Under the pieces are notes generated by a model. It was not told where the DNA came from, searched no databases, and was given only the letters and a program-made list of their open reading frames with translations. A program made the position numbers and the translations under genes. Below are positions 1-13,500 of a stretch of 64,000 nucleotides of DNA, piece by piece; the stretch's first letter is position 1; every line of letters starts with the position of its first letter. Origin of the DNA: Aspidiotus rigidus (lineage: Eukaryota; Arthropoda; Insecta; Hemiptera; Diaspididae); NCBI GenBank assembly GCA_035079385.1, contig JAVHKY010000054.1, positions 6,425,501 to 6,489,500 on the forward strand, read 5' to 3'.

Positions 1-680
1 GTAGCGCTTCTGGCGGAGCTCAGTACTCACACTGAAATCGAAATGGCGGACAAGCGTATCCCCTGTATAGATTCCTTGAAGAATGACGTCAAATTAATAA
101 TTCAGATAAGAGGTATGACGTCATCAGGAAACTTGATTTTCTCCAGCTGTCTGTCTGTCTGCAGCTGTCCATCTCAATTAATTAACTCGTTCAAAAAAGG
201 GGAGGGGGATGATATCGGTTAATGATATGGAATACAGTTGCCTCTTTCCTGTGCATCTGCATGTATTATTCTCGAAAATAATATGACTTGAAGAACACTT
301 TTGTATTTTGTGTTTGTGATAATAATTGTTTGAAATCCTCGGTATTATTTTTCGCCCGGAATCATGAATCTCTCAGAATATCTCAATGTTTGAGGAAAAG
401 CTAGTCGCATGCAGCGACTTTGGGGTAAATGAAATTTTTGTTTGATTTTTCGGTATTAGCCTACCAACACCAAACTAATTCAACGGATGCCATCCATCGT
501 GTCTAGCCAGAGCTCCACTCCGGCACTAATAATCACTTAGAATCGTTCTCGTTGGATGGAGGAATCAAGATTGGTTGCTTCAAAATCTAATAACTGACAC
601 ATGAATACTAGTTTACATAGTTTTGAAATACTGAATTTATTTAATAGATTTCTAACTTCTCTCGTGCCTAAATAATGTAG
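1..680 (+). promoter_or_regulatory. Putative promoter / 5' region of the CEP170-like gene
   Basis: Two perfect cAMP-response-type palindromes, TGACGTCA, lie at 84-91 and 116-123, 32 bases apart. Frame 1 of the plus strand is open from base 1 to about 222, and an AGAG|gtatga donor-like site sits at about 112, so the first 112 bases could be an upstream exon. Joining that exon to 681 would give an early stop, so it would have to be untranslated or part of something else. A pyrimidine-rich stretch ending in tag at 678-680 could be the acceptor of the first coding exon. No TATA box is obvious. Function is inferred. Confidence 0.35.
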
Positions 681-3600
681 ATGGCTGATGGTGACAGTAG
701 AAATGTTGAAGAGACGTCTCCAAAGACGGCATTATCAACATCATTCACAATAAGTTTTGAAGATGAAAATCAGTCTTCACTCAAACAAAAGAAAGTAACG
801 AAAACAACAAACATGTTTGTCCGAAGGCATGTTCGAACATTATCACTTCCGATCGAAAATGCCTGTGCATTAAAAGAGGTTAGTAAAAAAATTCTGTTCA
901 AACCCCAACATAAGAATTTGAGTGTACAATATAAATGAATCTCATTACAGAGAGAGACTAAGAATCAGTCTGATACCAAGGAAGCAAAGTTAAATCTAAA
1001 TGGGAAAACTGATGGAGGAAGAGGTGACTACGATGAGTTACATATTGAAGAAACCGATACAGTGCTTTATTTTCAGAATTCGTACATTTTGCTTTGCAGA
1101 CACCAAACGTGATAAGAAGACAGCAAATGGTTCTAATCAAAATAGGAAGTGGGAAAATGAACCAGTAAGTGATACCGAAAGTGAGGGTGGAACGTATACG
1201 CTTGATAAGGGTAACAAAGAAGTACTCGCTGCTAGAAAGTCAATAGACCAAGTTTTTGGTATATCGACCTCAACGGAGACATCTAACTCTACTATTCCGA
1301 AAACAGTGGTGAGACTACAAAAATTTAGAATATCCTAGTGATTTTTTAATTACTTCCTAAATTCATTATTCGTCTCTGTGCTCAGGATGATGGGAAGGAA
1401 CGTAGCAGTCGTATGGTTGACGACTGGATGGAACGGAACGCTTCATCTATGAAACCTATCCGTGATTCTTTGAGCGTAATGTCTCTTAAACCTAAAACGT
1501 GTCACGAAAATAAAGGTATAACTCCTCGAACCGTTCTTAGTAGGCCTTGGTACTTTGGTCATAACCATGTACATTGCAACACGCGATAAGGTGTCAAAAA
1601 ATGGGTATGAAGAACGTACTCAAGAGTTACCAAGAAATGTTTACCTATTTAATGTCAGTTAAGCTTTAAAAAATTTTTACATGGCACTGATAACATTCTT
1701 ATGTTTTTCAAAATATAAGATATGCGCCACAACATTCACGTAGATTAATGTACAAAACATTGCACATTATGTTTATCCTTACCATCACTTTTCAGTTATT
1801 TTCAATCGATCGAATAATTAAAGCTTAAGATGAAAAAAGTCTTGTTCAATAAAAAGGTGCGAGTACAGGGAAACTATGAAGCAAATTTTTCGAAACAAGA
1901 AAAAAATAATGAGAATTTTCCTGAGGCCTTTCCCTATTAAATACATCTTTGATTCGATTGCATCGCACCCAAAATTAATTATGATTATATCTCTTTTAAT
2001 TTTTGGTGGTAGAACATAAATGATCTACCTAAAATTGCCTCTCTGGCAAATCTAAAGAAAATCTCCGATCTAGATATATTTGATCCTTATCGACAACTTC
2101 TTAGAAGATAGATTTAGAGATGAAAATATCGATTCTCTTATTTTTTGATAGCAACCACTGTTTCAAAAATACCTTCACCCGTTTTCGGCCGTCGTGAGTT
2201 CAATGTTAAAGGAAGTGATAACAATCGTAATTCGCATGATTTCGTTATGCGAACATTCACCACTAGAAAAAATGGACGGATTGACGATAGAGAAATTGAG
2301 GTGAGTATTTCTTTTTCATTTTTTGAACACCTATTAAAAGCGTTTGGTCATGAAAAAGAGACTCTAGAATTATTCTTCTCCTCTCAAACCTTCTTTCTGT
2401 GGATTGATGGGATATTATTGTTGATAGATTGTTTCTAATCATGTATGATTTTTAGGCGCTTGAACAACCCGTGAATTCTCCGACGAACGGTGATATCGAT
2501 ACTGTAAGTTATCTCAAAGAGACAGAAACCATTGTAGCAGCACTCCATAATCGTTTACAAAGTGATTTGAAGCAATGTGATGAACCACAACAGGAGAAGT
2601 CCCATGACAAATATTCGAATACCAGATTTAATCGAGCATTTAGGTTGGACGATAGTATTCTGCAATCGCTCGATGTTCTATTATATTTGTTAATTTTCAT
2701 TCTTGTTCTAGTTTAAGAAGAGATAGATTAAAGAAACCAGTAGGAGCTGTAAGTAGTAGCGCGAACATTCCAACTCGTACCACCATTCCAGTTCGTAAAA
2801 CTGCAGTAGGAAATTGTACACCCGTGAACTCTCGTTTACACAATCCTAATAGGTATAACCCACCCTCTGCAGATAAGAAAACTAGAACCGTAAGGCTCGA
2901 TAAGCCATCCAGTGCTCCCGTTTGTCGAGTTAGTTTTTTTTTTTTTTTTTTGAACCTGTCTTGAAGACAAATTTCGTTTTTATAATCTTGGTGTCTTGTA
3001 CATTCCGAATATAGTCCAGAGAGCAATTTAAATCAAATGACTTGAAAAATAAATTGTCCCAACGATCAAAAGGAAACGGAGGTATTCGAAGTAACTCGTC
3101 TCTATCAGCTCAGGAAATCGAATTTCAGAATTGGAAACGTCGAAAAAGTTATGATCCTCTTAAAGCAGCAGCCGAAGATAAAAAGAAGAAATCTACCGCC
3201 CAATCTGGTTTAGGTGGCTCTGTTTCAGTTTCTTTTGCTACTCTGGAGAAGAAGCAAAAGCCTATCAATCACAACAAAAATGAGTTCGTGAAACTTTTTA
3301 TATTCGGATTTAATACATTTCTTTTGATTATATTTATACTGACGATACGATTACACCTTATTTCAGGGAAATATGCGACAAAGGAATTACGCGATCAGCG
3401 TCATTTCATGGTCTGCGGAATAAGAATGGTTCCGAACGATGCTCGATTTCTGGAGTGAATACCATTAGTCGTAGCGCAAGTAGTCGTTTCGTCGTTAATG
3501 AAGATTCCACCTCTTCCGAGGCTTTTAGTAATGTCGATGATGATGAATGGATGATACCAAAACCACCATCCGTACGTTACTTTCAAAATGAAAAAATTAA

Positions 3601-4292
3601 AATGAGAAACTGTGATTAAAATTTATTTTCATCATTTCGTACCCCTAGACGTCACTTCAGAACACTCCTCCGGAAAGTGTTTGTAGCAGGTTGTCTTTAT
3701 TGAGTCACGCCATGTCTAGTTCTTCGGTCATCCTGAGTTCCTCCTCGAATACTGTAAGTTGAATAAATACAATTTCCTATGATACTTTGCTCTAGGATGA
3801 TATTAATATTCTATTTTTCATTTTCATTCAACACCTAGAAAGTAAATTTCATGACTCTTCTGAATGTTACTGAACTCACTCGTGAAATAAGATCGATCGT
3901 ATCATCTGTGGCGAATTCTATGAAGTAATAAATTCGTATAATAATGATAATAATCATAAAAATGAGAGTTTTAATCCTTGTACAAATTCAATTTTTCACG
4001 AGTATTATGTATTATTAATTTCAGCGCTGATAACTCAGACGAAAGGCCTACGTCTCAAAAACAAAACGGCTATTCGTCAGAATCAAAAACTGAATGTAGT
4101 GATAATATTGAATTTGATGTCGATGAAAACACATTCCATCCAGACAATGATTCTGATCTGGACGAAGACTGCGCTCCTGATACTGGCGATGATGATAGCA
4201 AATCTAATGACCTATCTGGCGATTATCAGCTGAATATTGCTTTGAATAATTTGAAGCAAATTCAAGATGCCGTCCAAAGTAATTACAACTGA
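681..4292 (+). CDS. CEP170-like centrosomal / microtubule-associated protein (C-terminal part)
   Basis: Twelve exons join in frame: 681-878, 951-1023, 1100-1308, 1386-1515, 2152-2300, 2456-2643, 2712-2928, 3015-3283, 3367-3571, 3649-3753, 3839-3924 and 4025-4292 (698 codons plus TGA). CEP170 proteins bind microtubules and centrosome appendages. Stretches that resemble my recollection of that family are a TYTLDKGNKEV..ARKSIDQVFG block in exon 3, RAFSLRRDRLKKPVG across the 2643/2712 junction, EFQNWKRRKSYDP followed by a lysine-rich run in exon 8, and an RSASFHG block in exon 9. The last exon is very acidic and ends in a short leucine/asparagine helix. No FHA domain is visible; in the family it is N-terminal, so it is either absent or encoded by exons left of the window, which means 681 may be an internal exon start. 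A GT in the last exon and an AG before 4365 would allow a different C-terminus. Family call is from memory of motifs. Confidence 0.6.
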
Positions 4293-5599
4293 AGCATATT
4301 TTCAACTTTTATAAAAAATCTCTTATCCTCGAATTTCAATTACACCAATTTATTTTGTTTCAGAACTACAGTTATTCTGCGCGAATAAATAACTGAACGA
4401 ATCGCTTTTACCAAAATAATGTATTACCAATTTGGCATTTTTCGCGTGTTAATTATTTTAATGTTAAGTTATTATTACTATTATGATTATTTTTTTGATT
4501 ATTGCTCTATTTTATTTAATACGTTCACGGATTTATATTTTTACCTATTTCATGCCAATGATTATTATTTGTTTCAAATTGTATCTTTACCCAATTATTT
4601 GTTTTTATTACGAAAAATGTAACTTAATTTCAAGGGAAAAGAATAATGATCGTGAATATTTTTTCTTCTTCCGATATCATGTGGTGTAGAATTATTATTT
4701 TGTAAACCTGAAAGCATTAGATACGAATATTTACGCGTTTTCTTGATTATCAACATTTTGAGTTCATTTTATTGTGATTAGCGTATTCTTTTCGCCGTAA
4801 GTTTTCGTTAATAATTAGTTATTTTTCTACGGTTCTTTAATTCAGGTCTTAAAAAGTTTTAGCTTTGGAAGCGCTATGATACAATCTGAATTTGATTTTA
4901 AACTCTCGTTATTTTGTTTTTATGAATTTCTACACGATGTTTTAAGTAAAGAACTTTCTATTTTTGTGATCAAATTGTATTATTTACTTAAAGCTCTATC
5001 CCCAGGCATCACTGGCGAAGTAACAACTACAGGCAACAGACGAGAGCTATTTTCTTTCGAAGCTCCGACTCTCGTTATATGATTATTATTCCGGATCATT
5101 ACTTTTCAATTGAAAAACATAATTGAGAGAGGAAGATGTTCACTTTTTATTCGAGTCATTAGTTGGATGTCATCCATGATACCAGAAGACATATTATTAA
5201 GACAATTAAATTACTTCTCTGTTTTTTGGATGATGAAACTCAATAATTATTAATTTGATTATCCACTTTAATCCTCCAAATATTTTTTGTTTCCAAATGT
5301 TGTAACCCAATCTCTACGGCCCACTATTTTGGTGATTACCAATAGACCCAATGATACGGACAAAATGACAATAAGGTGAGAACAGTCTTATTTTGAACGA
5401 AAAAAACAGTCTTTCTACAAGAGGACAAGCTAGAGATTAACGGTCTAAACCTCTTCGTCTTCCGAATAATCCGTACTGCGCTTTCCAGTAGTTTCAAAAA
5501 ATATTTTACACGGATCAATATACGTATATATTATAAGCACCGCCACGTTGAATTAAATAACTTATACATTATACCATTTCTTTTCTCTTTTTTGTCAGT
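4293..5599. other. AT-rich intergenic DNA
   Basis: Very AT-rich sequence downstream of the CEP170-like gene. Open frames here are short, low-complexity and hydrophobic. I see no gene or repeat structure that I can support. Confidence 0.5.
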
Positions 5600-6956
5600 T
5601 TTTTCAAAAAATATTATTCAGGGATATCTGTAGGCTGCGTCTTAATCACGTAGCACGAAAGAGGCATTCCGTCATCATCAGAAAGGTGCCGTCAGGGTAC
5701 AGATACTTTACCGAAAATTAAAAACCAACAACACACGATTTTACACCACAACTCGGAAATAAAAGAGCCATAGGGTTCGAATGAAAGAGAAATAATTGTG
5801 TGTTTCTCAGCCTACGCTTTTATGAATTGCACGGTAAACTGAATATCTTCAATATTCAATTTTGAATTATTGGACGGTTTTCTCTCGTTTCCATGTCGAC
5901 GTAGTGTCACATCTTCTTTCACGTAATGTCTCCTCAGATTTTGGAAACCGTGCTCCCTAATATCATGGATGAATGAAAAATTCTTACAAACAATTAAATC
6001 TGAAAAAAAAAAAAAAAAAAAAGATAATTCCTCAGAACATAATCATCATATGAATGATGAAAAAGAATAATTATTGTTATGATAGGAATTGCGTACCAGA
6101 AAAAAAAAAAATATTGGATCCTATTTTGCCTCTGATGAACTACTTCTTCTCCTCTCTTTGTTTTTTGATCGTAAATTTCAGACAATTTTGCGATTCGTAC
6201 CAGCGATTGCGAAAACCCAAGTATTGTGCAATCTTGCTCATTTTTCGTAAGTTCCCGAAAATAATTCCTAAATAATAATTATTGTACTTTCAACTGTGGT
6301 ATTCATTACCGTTTTCGAACGTAACTTTCGAGCAATTCGCTACGAACTCACCAATGGTCCAAGGCAACTTGTTTTGGAACCTTTTTGTTATATTATTCTG
6401 AAAGGCAACATGTTACTGTGGTGTCTTCTCCGTACAGTTCACCATCGTCTTTAGTTTCTGCATTGCTGGGGTCTTGATTCCGAATGCGACAAGTCTGCTG
6501 CAGGTACGAATCGATCTGATCTGGAACCTGAGGAGGAAAATTCTAATAATCAGCCGGGTGCCATTCAACGTCTTCAAATTCTTTTAATTCTCGAGAGGTA
6601 CCATTTCCTGCGATTTTTTGACGAATTACAATATTTGTCAATCACTCTCTTTAATGCAGAAAAAGAAAAAAAACGTCATTACCACTCACGTCTTCATCGT
6701 CACCAGGATCATCGCATGGTTGTTATTTGAAATATTCGTTCTCCTCTGCGCTACATTCTTCAATCTACAATCGTAACAGGAATTCATAGTGATTTTAATG
6801 GAGTTTTTGGTCCCAATGAAGAGTGCCAGTGACATAGAGAATTAATGTATTACACGCACCTCCGAGTTCTATAGGTGGTAATATCAGAGCTTCAGCTTCT
6901 GACGGAACCGAATCATCATCAAAATTGTCTAGAAGTCCGTCAGCTTCTGACTCCAT
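5600..6956 (-). pseudogene. Coding-like relic or unresolved small gene, unknown family
   Basis: An ATG at 6956 opens a 32-codon acidic leader (MESEADGLLDNFDDDSVPSE...) ending at a GAG|gtgcgt donor at 6860/6859. Further down the minus strand, several coding-looking blocks sit in the same reading frame but are split by stops: an acidic ECSAEENEYF block near 6758, EFEDVEWHPADY just before a TAG at 6545, VPDQIDSYLQQTCRIRN near 6525, and VRSELLESYV near 6345. More blocks follow in other frames, including SEIYDQKTKRGEEVV near 6175, HGFQNLRRHYVKEDV near 5935 and a tail DDGMPLSCYVIKTQP near 5675. No set of normal-length introns joins them all. I do not recognise the protein. A decayed transposase or host gene is the simplest reading; a real gene with very short introns or an assembly with base errors is possible. 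The plus strand also has a plausible exon at about 6465-6598. Confidence 0.35.
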
Positions 6957-7517
6957 GTTCACGATAAAAATAATAACGTGCAGCAAGAAAAAAACTAGAA
7001 ACCGTCAACAAAACACGACTCTTTCTTCTTATCTTTGAAATTGTTGTGCACCACTACGCTTAGTATGCGACATGTGGAAAGTGAGACTAGTCACGTGTTG
7101 GTCTTACAGAGAGACATCTGTTGGCACTGGTCATTGCCCTGTGCGCAAGTCGATCTCCTTCCTGCGTTTGCGTGCCTTTCAATGTAATTCATTCGTTAAA
7201 ACGCTTATCAGCGACGACATGTCTTTGATGAATCCCTGAAATAACTTTGAATAACATTTCCAAGTTTTTCGCCAGATCCCCTGCAAGATTTGTTATGAAT
7301 ATTTCCGGTCTTTTCATTCTCAGATCGCAGCCCTATCTCTGCTCGGCAAATCATGCTGTTAGCGGGGTATAAAAATTAGATATTGACAAATTAAAAAGGA
7401 GTCTCATGCAAACTTCAGCTGATGTTATCACTCTCTAGTAATGAAAAATCTGATGCCCTTTGATGGATTTTGGAATTTATCTCGTTTAGCAAGAATTGCT
7501 ACCGGTATTTCGATCTA
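6957..7517. promoter_or_regulatory. Head-to-head promoter region, TMEM94 and the minus-strand reading frame
   Basis: This 560-base gap separates the minus-strand ATG at 6956 from the TMEM94 ATG at 7518. It contains an acceptor-like CGTTTAG at about 7483-7489, so the TMEM94 leader is probably spliced and its first untranslated exon lies to the left. No TATA box stands out. Role is inferred from position. Confidence 0.3.
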
Positions 7518-10500
7518 ATGTCAACGAGTGAACACAAAGATGGTTTTACGATCGATACTGATCCGTCCTTATTCGCAAGATTTCCTGGACTTTCAACCGT
7601 GGACGCGATCTCTCGTTTATCGGCGGATATATCAACGTTTAAAGAAGAAATTTGCACGAGGTAAAGGGAAAATATCTGTACATTTGCTCTAACAATACAT
7701 TTATACGATTTTTTTTTATTTTTACAGAGAAAAGAATAAAGATTTCCGAGGCAAGATTCTGAAGAGCTCCTTCCATCATTCTAGTTACTGTACAACATTC
7801 TCGTGGATTCCGTTCTGTGTTGCAATTTTTATTGTATTGGGTGTTTTCCTATTCACATCTTCGCAGTGCGTAATCATAAACATAGGGCGATTATAATTAA
7901 AACTGTCCATTATACTCATAACATCTTTCATTTTCCTGTTTTTAGACTCGTAGCTATTGTCATCACCCTGTTGATCATCATAAACGTGACCATTGTTCAT
8001 TGGGACAATCATTCACGATTCAATGAGTTCAGGACACGAATCGATTATGTTCTAAAAATATTAAAAAGTTAGTTTTTACTTTACTTTATTTTTAATCTGT
8101 TCGAATGTCCCAACCGTGCCTTCTTTTCCCATGACAGAGGTGCAACAAAAAATGAACTGGCAGACTGAACAGTTTCCAAATTTGTACACTCCCCATTCGC
8201 CGTCAGTTTCATTGCAGTGGACCATTAGGGATGGACATTTGATCAATTTACCCAGTGTGTTATTGGCAAGAGGAGATATTATCATCATGAGGCCGGGTCA
8301 TATCGCTCCGGCTGACGTGCGAACTGTTCTACCACCTCCGTCTAAGGTTTGTATCCTTGTGCTCCTGAAAACCTTTCGAAACATTTGACGATCATTTTTA
8401 ATCTTATTTCAGGATAATAAATATAGTTTTATGGTAACGGATCAACTTCTGGCCTGTGATGCGAAAGTTCAGACCGTGGAAATAATGCAGTCAGAAACTT
8501 TACGTTCTGTGGAACGACCTCCTATCGAAGACAGGCTGTATGAGGTTGTCAACGCACCCTATGTAGCTCAACTGAAGGCAATAACGAATAAGTATTTAGA
8601 GAAACCAACATCTTTGTATGATCGCGCTCGATATTTGTTGTTTGGGAAATGTTTACATCATGTGATTCTACCAACCTGCTTTGTGAGAGGAATAGAAATG
8701 GTTTACGTTTTTTGTTGCCTATTATAGCAAATTCGTGATAGCAATTCTATTTTCAGATTCTGTGCGAGATTTTAGCTGTCGTCCGATGGTATCTACTGCC
8801 TTCATTATATTGTCAAGATTACACTCCATTTGAACGATGGATTTATTTTTGTGTGATCGAAACTACTTCCGTGTTGACGCCTATAATTTCATTTGTATTT
8901 CCTATGTTCTGGTTTGTCAGTAATGCGATCGGTAATGCGTTGTTGTTGTCTCGATTTGTCGTGATGGTGAGCTAATAAGTACTTGGATTTTTTACTGAAT
9001 TCTTGATAATTAGATGAAGACTGCACTACGATGATTTTTCGCGTTCCAGGACGAGGAAGCGGAAAAACAAGGTAAAGCTAAAAAAGAAACTGTCAAGAAG
9101 GCTAAAATTTCCCATCTTGATGATTTGGAAGCTAGCTTTAAAACTGTAGAAGACAGCGAGGCGGAGAAAACTCGAAAACGATATACGAGTAGTTTTGTAA
9201 AACTATTAACAAGTTATTTCTTCAATAATGGTACTATTTTGGCTCGTTCTACGAATTTCGCTCATACGATGGCTTCAGTCACTGTACAGTTATTTGACTA
9301 TAATTCTCATTTTTCATTTCATTTTTATTGAAATTTTTGAAGAATCCATTCTTCATTGCAGGTGATATGTTGTGTTGATAAAAAAGGGATTTTGTCGTTT
9401 CCAAATCCCATAGCGGAAAAGATATTTTTTATGAAGAATTGTATGCCTGAACCTGGAAGGTAAATCATTTCTGATCGTTCTATCGTTTTTCGAATCATTG
9501 TGTTTGACGTACTTAATGATTCATTTTTCGTTCTAATTGGTTTTACAGTAACGGAATGAACACAAAGGTCAAACAAACAATTGATGAAGACTCTAGCGCA
9601 GTAATTGTGAATTCTCAGAACGAAAAGCTGCCTAGTAATTAATTTTTTCACTCGCTGACAATGATTTATCTTAGGCTTGTCGTTACTTATTTGGGAGCTG
9701 TACGAGTTGCAACATCCTTTAGAATTTTTTTTTTTAAATTACCAATTTACTAGGTCAACTATATAGACTTTACAAACCATGAATTCTTTAAATTCATTTT
9801 AATGTGATATTGTTTTCAGAGGTGATCGCACCTACAGTAGAGATTTTAGATTTAACTCCAAGAGACGAAAAAGGTTCAGCGTGGAAAATTGAATTCGATG
9901 ATAGTCGTTGGCATCATCATTTGAACTCGTTAAAACCAATAGGCCTCGCTATTCTTTTGAACACCTGTAATCAAGAAACCCATAGATCCTACAATCATTT
10001 TTGTGCTCACATTACCAGTCACGCGATTCAAAATAAACATTTAGTACCAGTAGCTAATCGGAGGTTCGTTAATTGCGTCATGTTCAGTAGAACTCAGCGA
10101 CTGCAATTTTAGAAAACTAACTAATTTTCAATTCTCAGGTGTTTATGTGAATTAGCTCGACAAATCGGCTTCCACGAGAGTGTGGGCTACCTTATTTACG
10201 ATTTAGAGCTTCAATTATTCACTTACAAAAATTTGGTAAGCCTTAATATAAGTCAAGGTAGGGTAATACCTTTTGTTGAGATCTTATGCTAATAATTTTA
10301 ATTCTAGGCGGGAAATAAATATGTTCAAGTTTTATTTAAAACGCGTAAACCCAAGTTTCCATTTCCGCACGCTATGTCTGTCATCGTGAGTAGTGCTGGA
10401 CAAAATGACAGATCTAAATCGAACACTTTGCGTAAAGAAGAAGAACGTAAACGTAAACGAACAAATAGAGAACAAAACGATAAACAAATGTTCAGTCAGG

Positions 10501-13500
10501 GTACCGCTGACGTGATTTTGGATTATTGTATCGATTATTGGGACGGTTTCGATGTGCATCCCTTGACTCCCGCTATACGGTATGTATTACGGCTCAACAA
10601 AAAACGACGTATGTTGCATCTTCTTAAAAAATATGAAGATTGAATGAGTGAAGTCGACTTGAGTGATTTTCCAACTCTTTGCTCGGTTTTGTTAACATGA
10701 AAATTGATGGAGGTAGTTCGTAAATTCAAGTCTGTAGTCATCCAGTATATGCATCATGCTGTTTACAATCGACTTGATAATTTATTTGATCAAAACTTTG
10801 ATTTGTTGTCAGAAGTTCACCATTGTAATCTGGTTACTGAATGTGTCAATTTTTTTGCTACAGATATTTAAACAAACAATATCAATGTTTTGATTGACAG
10901 GAAGAAAATTTTGGATTTCTACCAGCGTTCGAGCTTGACCGCTTATTGTACCGCGTTTTCATATCGCCCCATTTACAAAAGTTTAGACTCAATCACGAAA
11001 ACCCATAATGCTGCCGTCTACATTGAACTTCTGAAGAATATTGACTCCAAGCAACGCCAGCGTCGTCGTGAACGACGAAAACGGCGTTTGGACGAGCAAT
11101 TGAATGAAAATTCGCCTGTGATACGAACCAACACACCACCGTCAGTTAATGTGACTCCTGTGCGTGGTTCTCATTTCAGAGACAAACCATGTGAATATTT
11201 TTTCCGCTAGCAGAGTACCAAATAGGTATTATTTTATTTTGCCACGCTTTAATCTTTCTAGTGTCCGCTGTCTTGCAAGACGTTGTCGAATGTGACGAAG
11301 AGGCGGAGGAAAATATCGAAGATAATGTTCACGATTACGACGAGAATATAAACGAATGCATGGAAGAATACGACGAAGTCGAATACAGTGAAGAAAGTGA
11401 CGAAGAAGAAGATGAATTCGATATGAATCTGGAAACGAATGAATTGCAAAAAACGGAAAAAATTGATAACTGCCAAGATTTTGAGAAAAGATCCAATGAA
11501 CCCGATTTAAATGTGAACTATTTCCAAGTCCTGGGTAAACAGATTTTTCTCGGCATGGTCAGCATGCAATATCAGCCGCTGATAGATATGGTATTCATAC
11601 ATTTTTGAATTACTTTGGCAATAATATTTTAGAGCGTCTAAGTAGCACCCTTCTGAATAATACTTTCTTGACATATTCTCTCGTGGGATGGCAAATTTAG
11701 GGCTCATTATCATTTCACGTCAACTTTAATGGTGTTCGAAGTCATTAACAAACCTTACAATTTACAGGTTCAAATGATTGAAGAATTGGAAAAAGCGTGC
11801 ATAAGATTTGTACACTTCAGTAAGGAAAACGAATTAAGATCGCGAGTCTTTTCGGAGAAAATGGGGTTGGAAAGTGGCTGGAACTGTCACATTTCGTTAT
11901 TGCCGGAAGCCGACGTAAATCAGTAAGTTTAAAATTAATTCTAAATTTCCCATAGATTTTATTTTCCTATCCTTTTGAATCTCTATTCAGGCTACTACTC
12001 TAATTTTCATCGAATTAATTTGTCTTCTTAGATTGGCGGAAGGGTTTGGTGAAACTGAAGGATTTCCTGTCGGTGCCGATTTAGAGATAAGCAGTACATT
12101 CGAAACTGGCGCCAGTAGTGCTGATGATGACGAAAATGTTCCTTTCGCTTTTGATATGTCTAATAGAGTAAGTTTAAGAATTTTTATATCCGAAAATCTT
12201 ATTGTGACTTTCATCGAACGTATTTGTAACCCGTTTTTAGGCTAAGTTACCCTGTGGTATTCATAATATAAAACCTCATTTGGAGCAAGTTGATAATGTG
12301 CCGTTATTAGTATCGTTATTCACTGATTGTACTTCGGAAACAACCGAACAAATGTTAGCAATAATGCAGGAATATGGGCAAGTTGTGTGCGTTCTCGGTT
12401 CATCGGCTAATATTAAAAACTTTCCTCTCTTCGCGCAAGCTGATGCTAGGTAATTGCTTTTCTGAAATCACTTCTTTTTCTCTTTTAAGAATATCAAGTG
12501 AATGAATATAATCGTTTTCCTTCATTTTGTTAGCATCAGTGTTGAACCTTTGTACGCTCAAGTTTGTCAGCAAATTCCCTCATCTGTAGTCAACGAGAAA
12601 ACGGAGCGAAAGTGTTTATCTCCTATAGAATTATCGCAACAATTGAACTCACTATTATGCTCGCTAATTCTACGAAGAAATTACAACTACCAACGGATTT
12701 TGCCGATTTACCCTCTCATAGCTGACGTGAGTTTTTTTTTTTTTTTTTTTTTTCTGTTGACTGATTTGAAATTATACCAGCTATTCTGTTACCCTGGATC
12801 CCTGCTCTCCCTATTTCACTGCTTATATTTTAAAAATATTATATCAAGCATACATTGTAGGTCTTCTTTCGAATGATTGGTAGAAATTGTTCCTCTCATT
12901 ATTATACGCTCTTTTTCATTTGTTTCAGTCTCGTAATTTATTGCGACTCATATGGAATTGTTGTCAATTCTGGCTTTGTTGTGTCGCTCTTATGCTCACC
13001 GTTCAAATGCTTGCACTCATGCTATTCTTACCTGGGATTTTTACTTTAGGTATCGAGCGTTTTGAAGCTTCTATCCCACCGTTAGTTCTGTTTTCAACTC
13101 AGATCAATTTTATTATCATCTGTCTTGCAGAACAAGCGCTTTGGATAAGTGTGGTGATAACTCCGTGCCTGTCTATTTCATTGGCTACAGCTCCGTACGA
13201 CGATTCCATAATGAACAAAACAAAAGGGAAAGACTGGCTGTGTTCTATTAATTGGACTGTGAGTGATCTGGAACTATTCCAGCTCGTATTTTATTCGATG
13301 ATTTTAATTTTTGGTGTTAAATTTTACCAGACTATCAAGTACGCACTCACGTGTTATGGAAGTAAATTATTGTGCGGAATGCTCACCATACTTACTTCGT
13401 ATATCATGCAGCTCACGGCTATTTGCCACTGCTTGAGCGCTCGATATACCGAAGAGCGCCAGGAAAGTACCTCGAGCAAAAATTTTACTGAAAAACACTG

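Noticed and set aside
4419..4689. Tyr/Phe/Ile-rich frames of 67-68 codons
   Set aside because: Low-complexity AT-rich DNA; two frames of the same strand overlap and neither has context.
8138..8388. Antisense and read-through frames around TMEM94 exons
   Set aside because: Frames run past donors into introns or oppose conserved exons.
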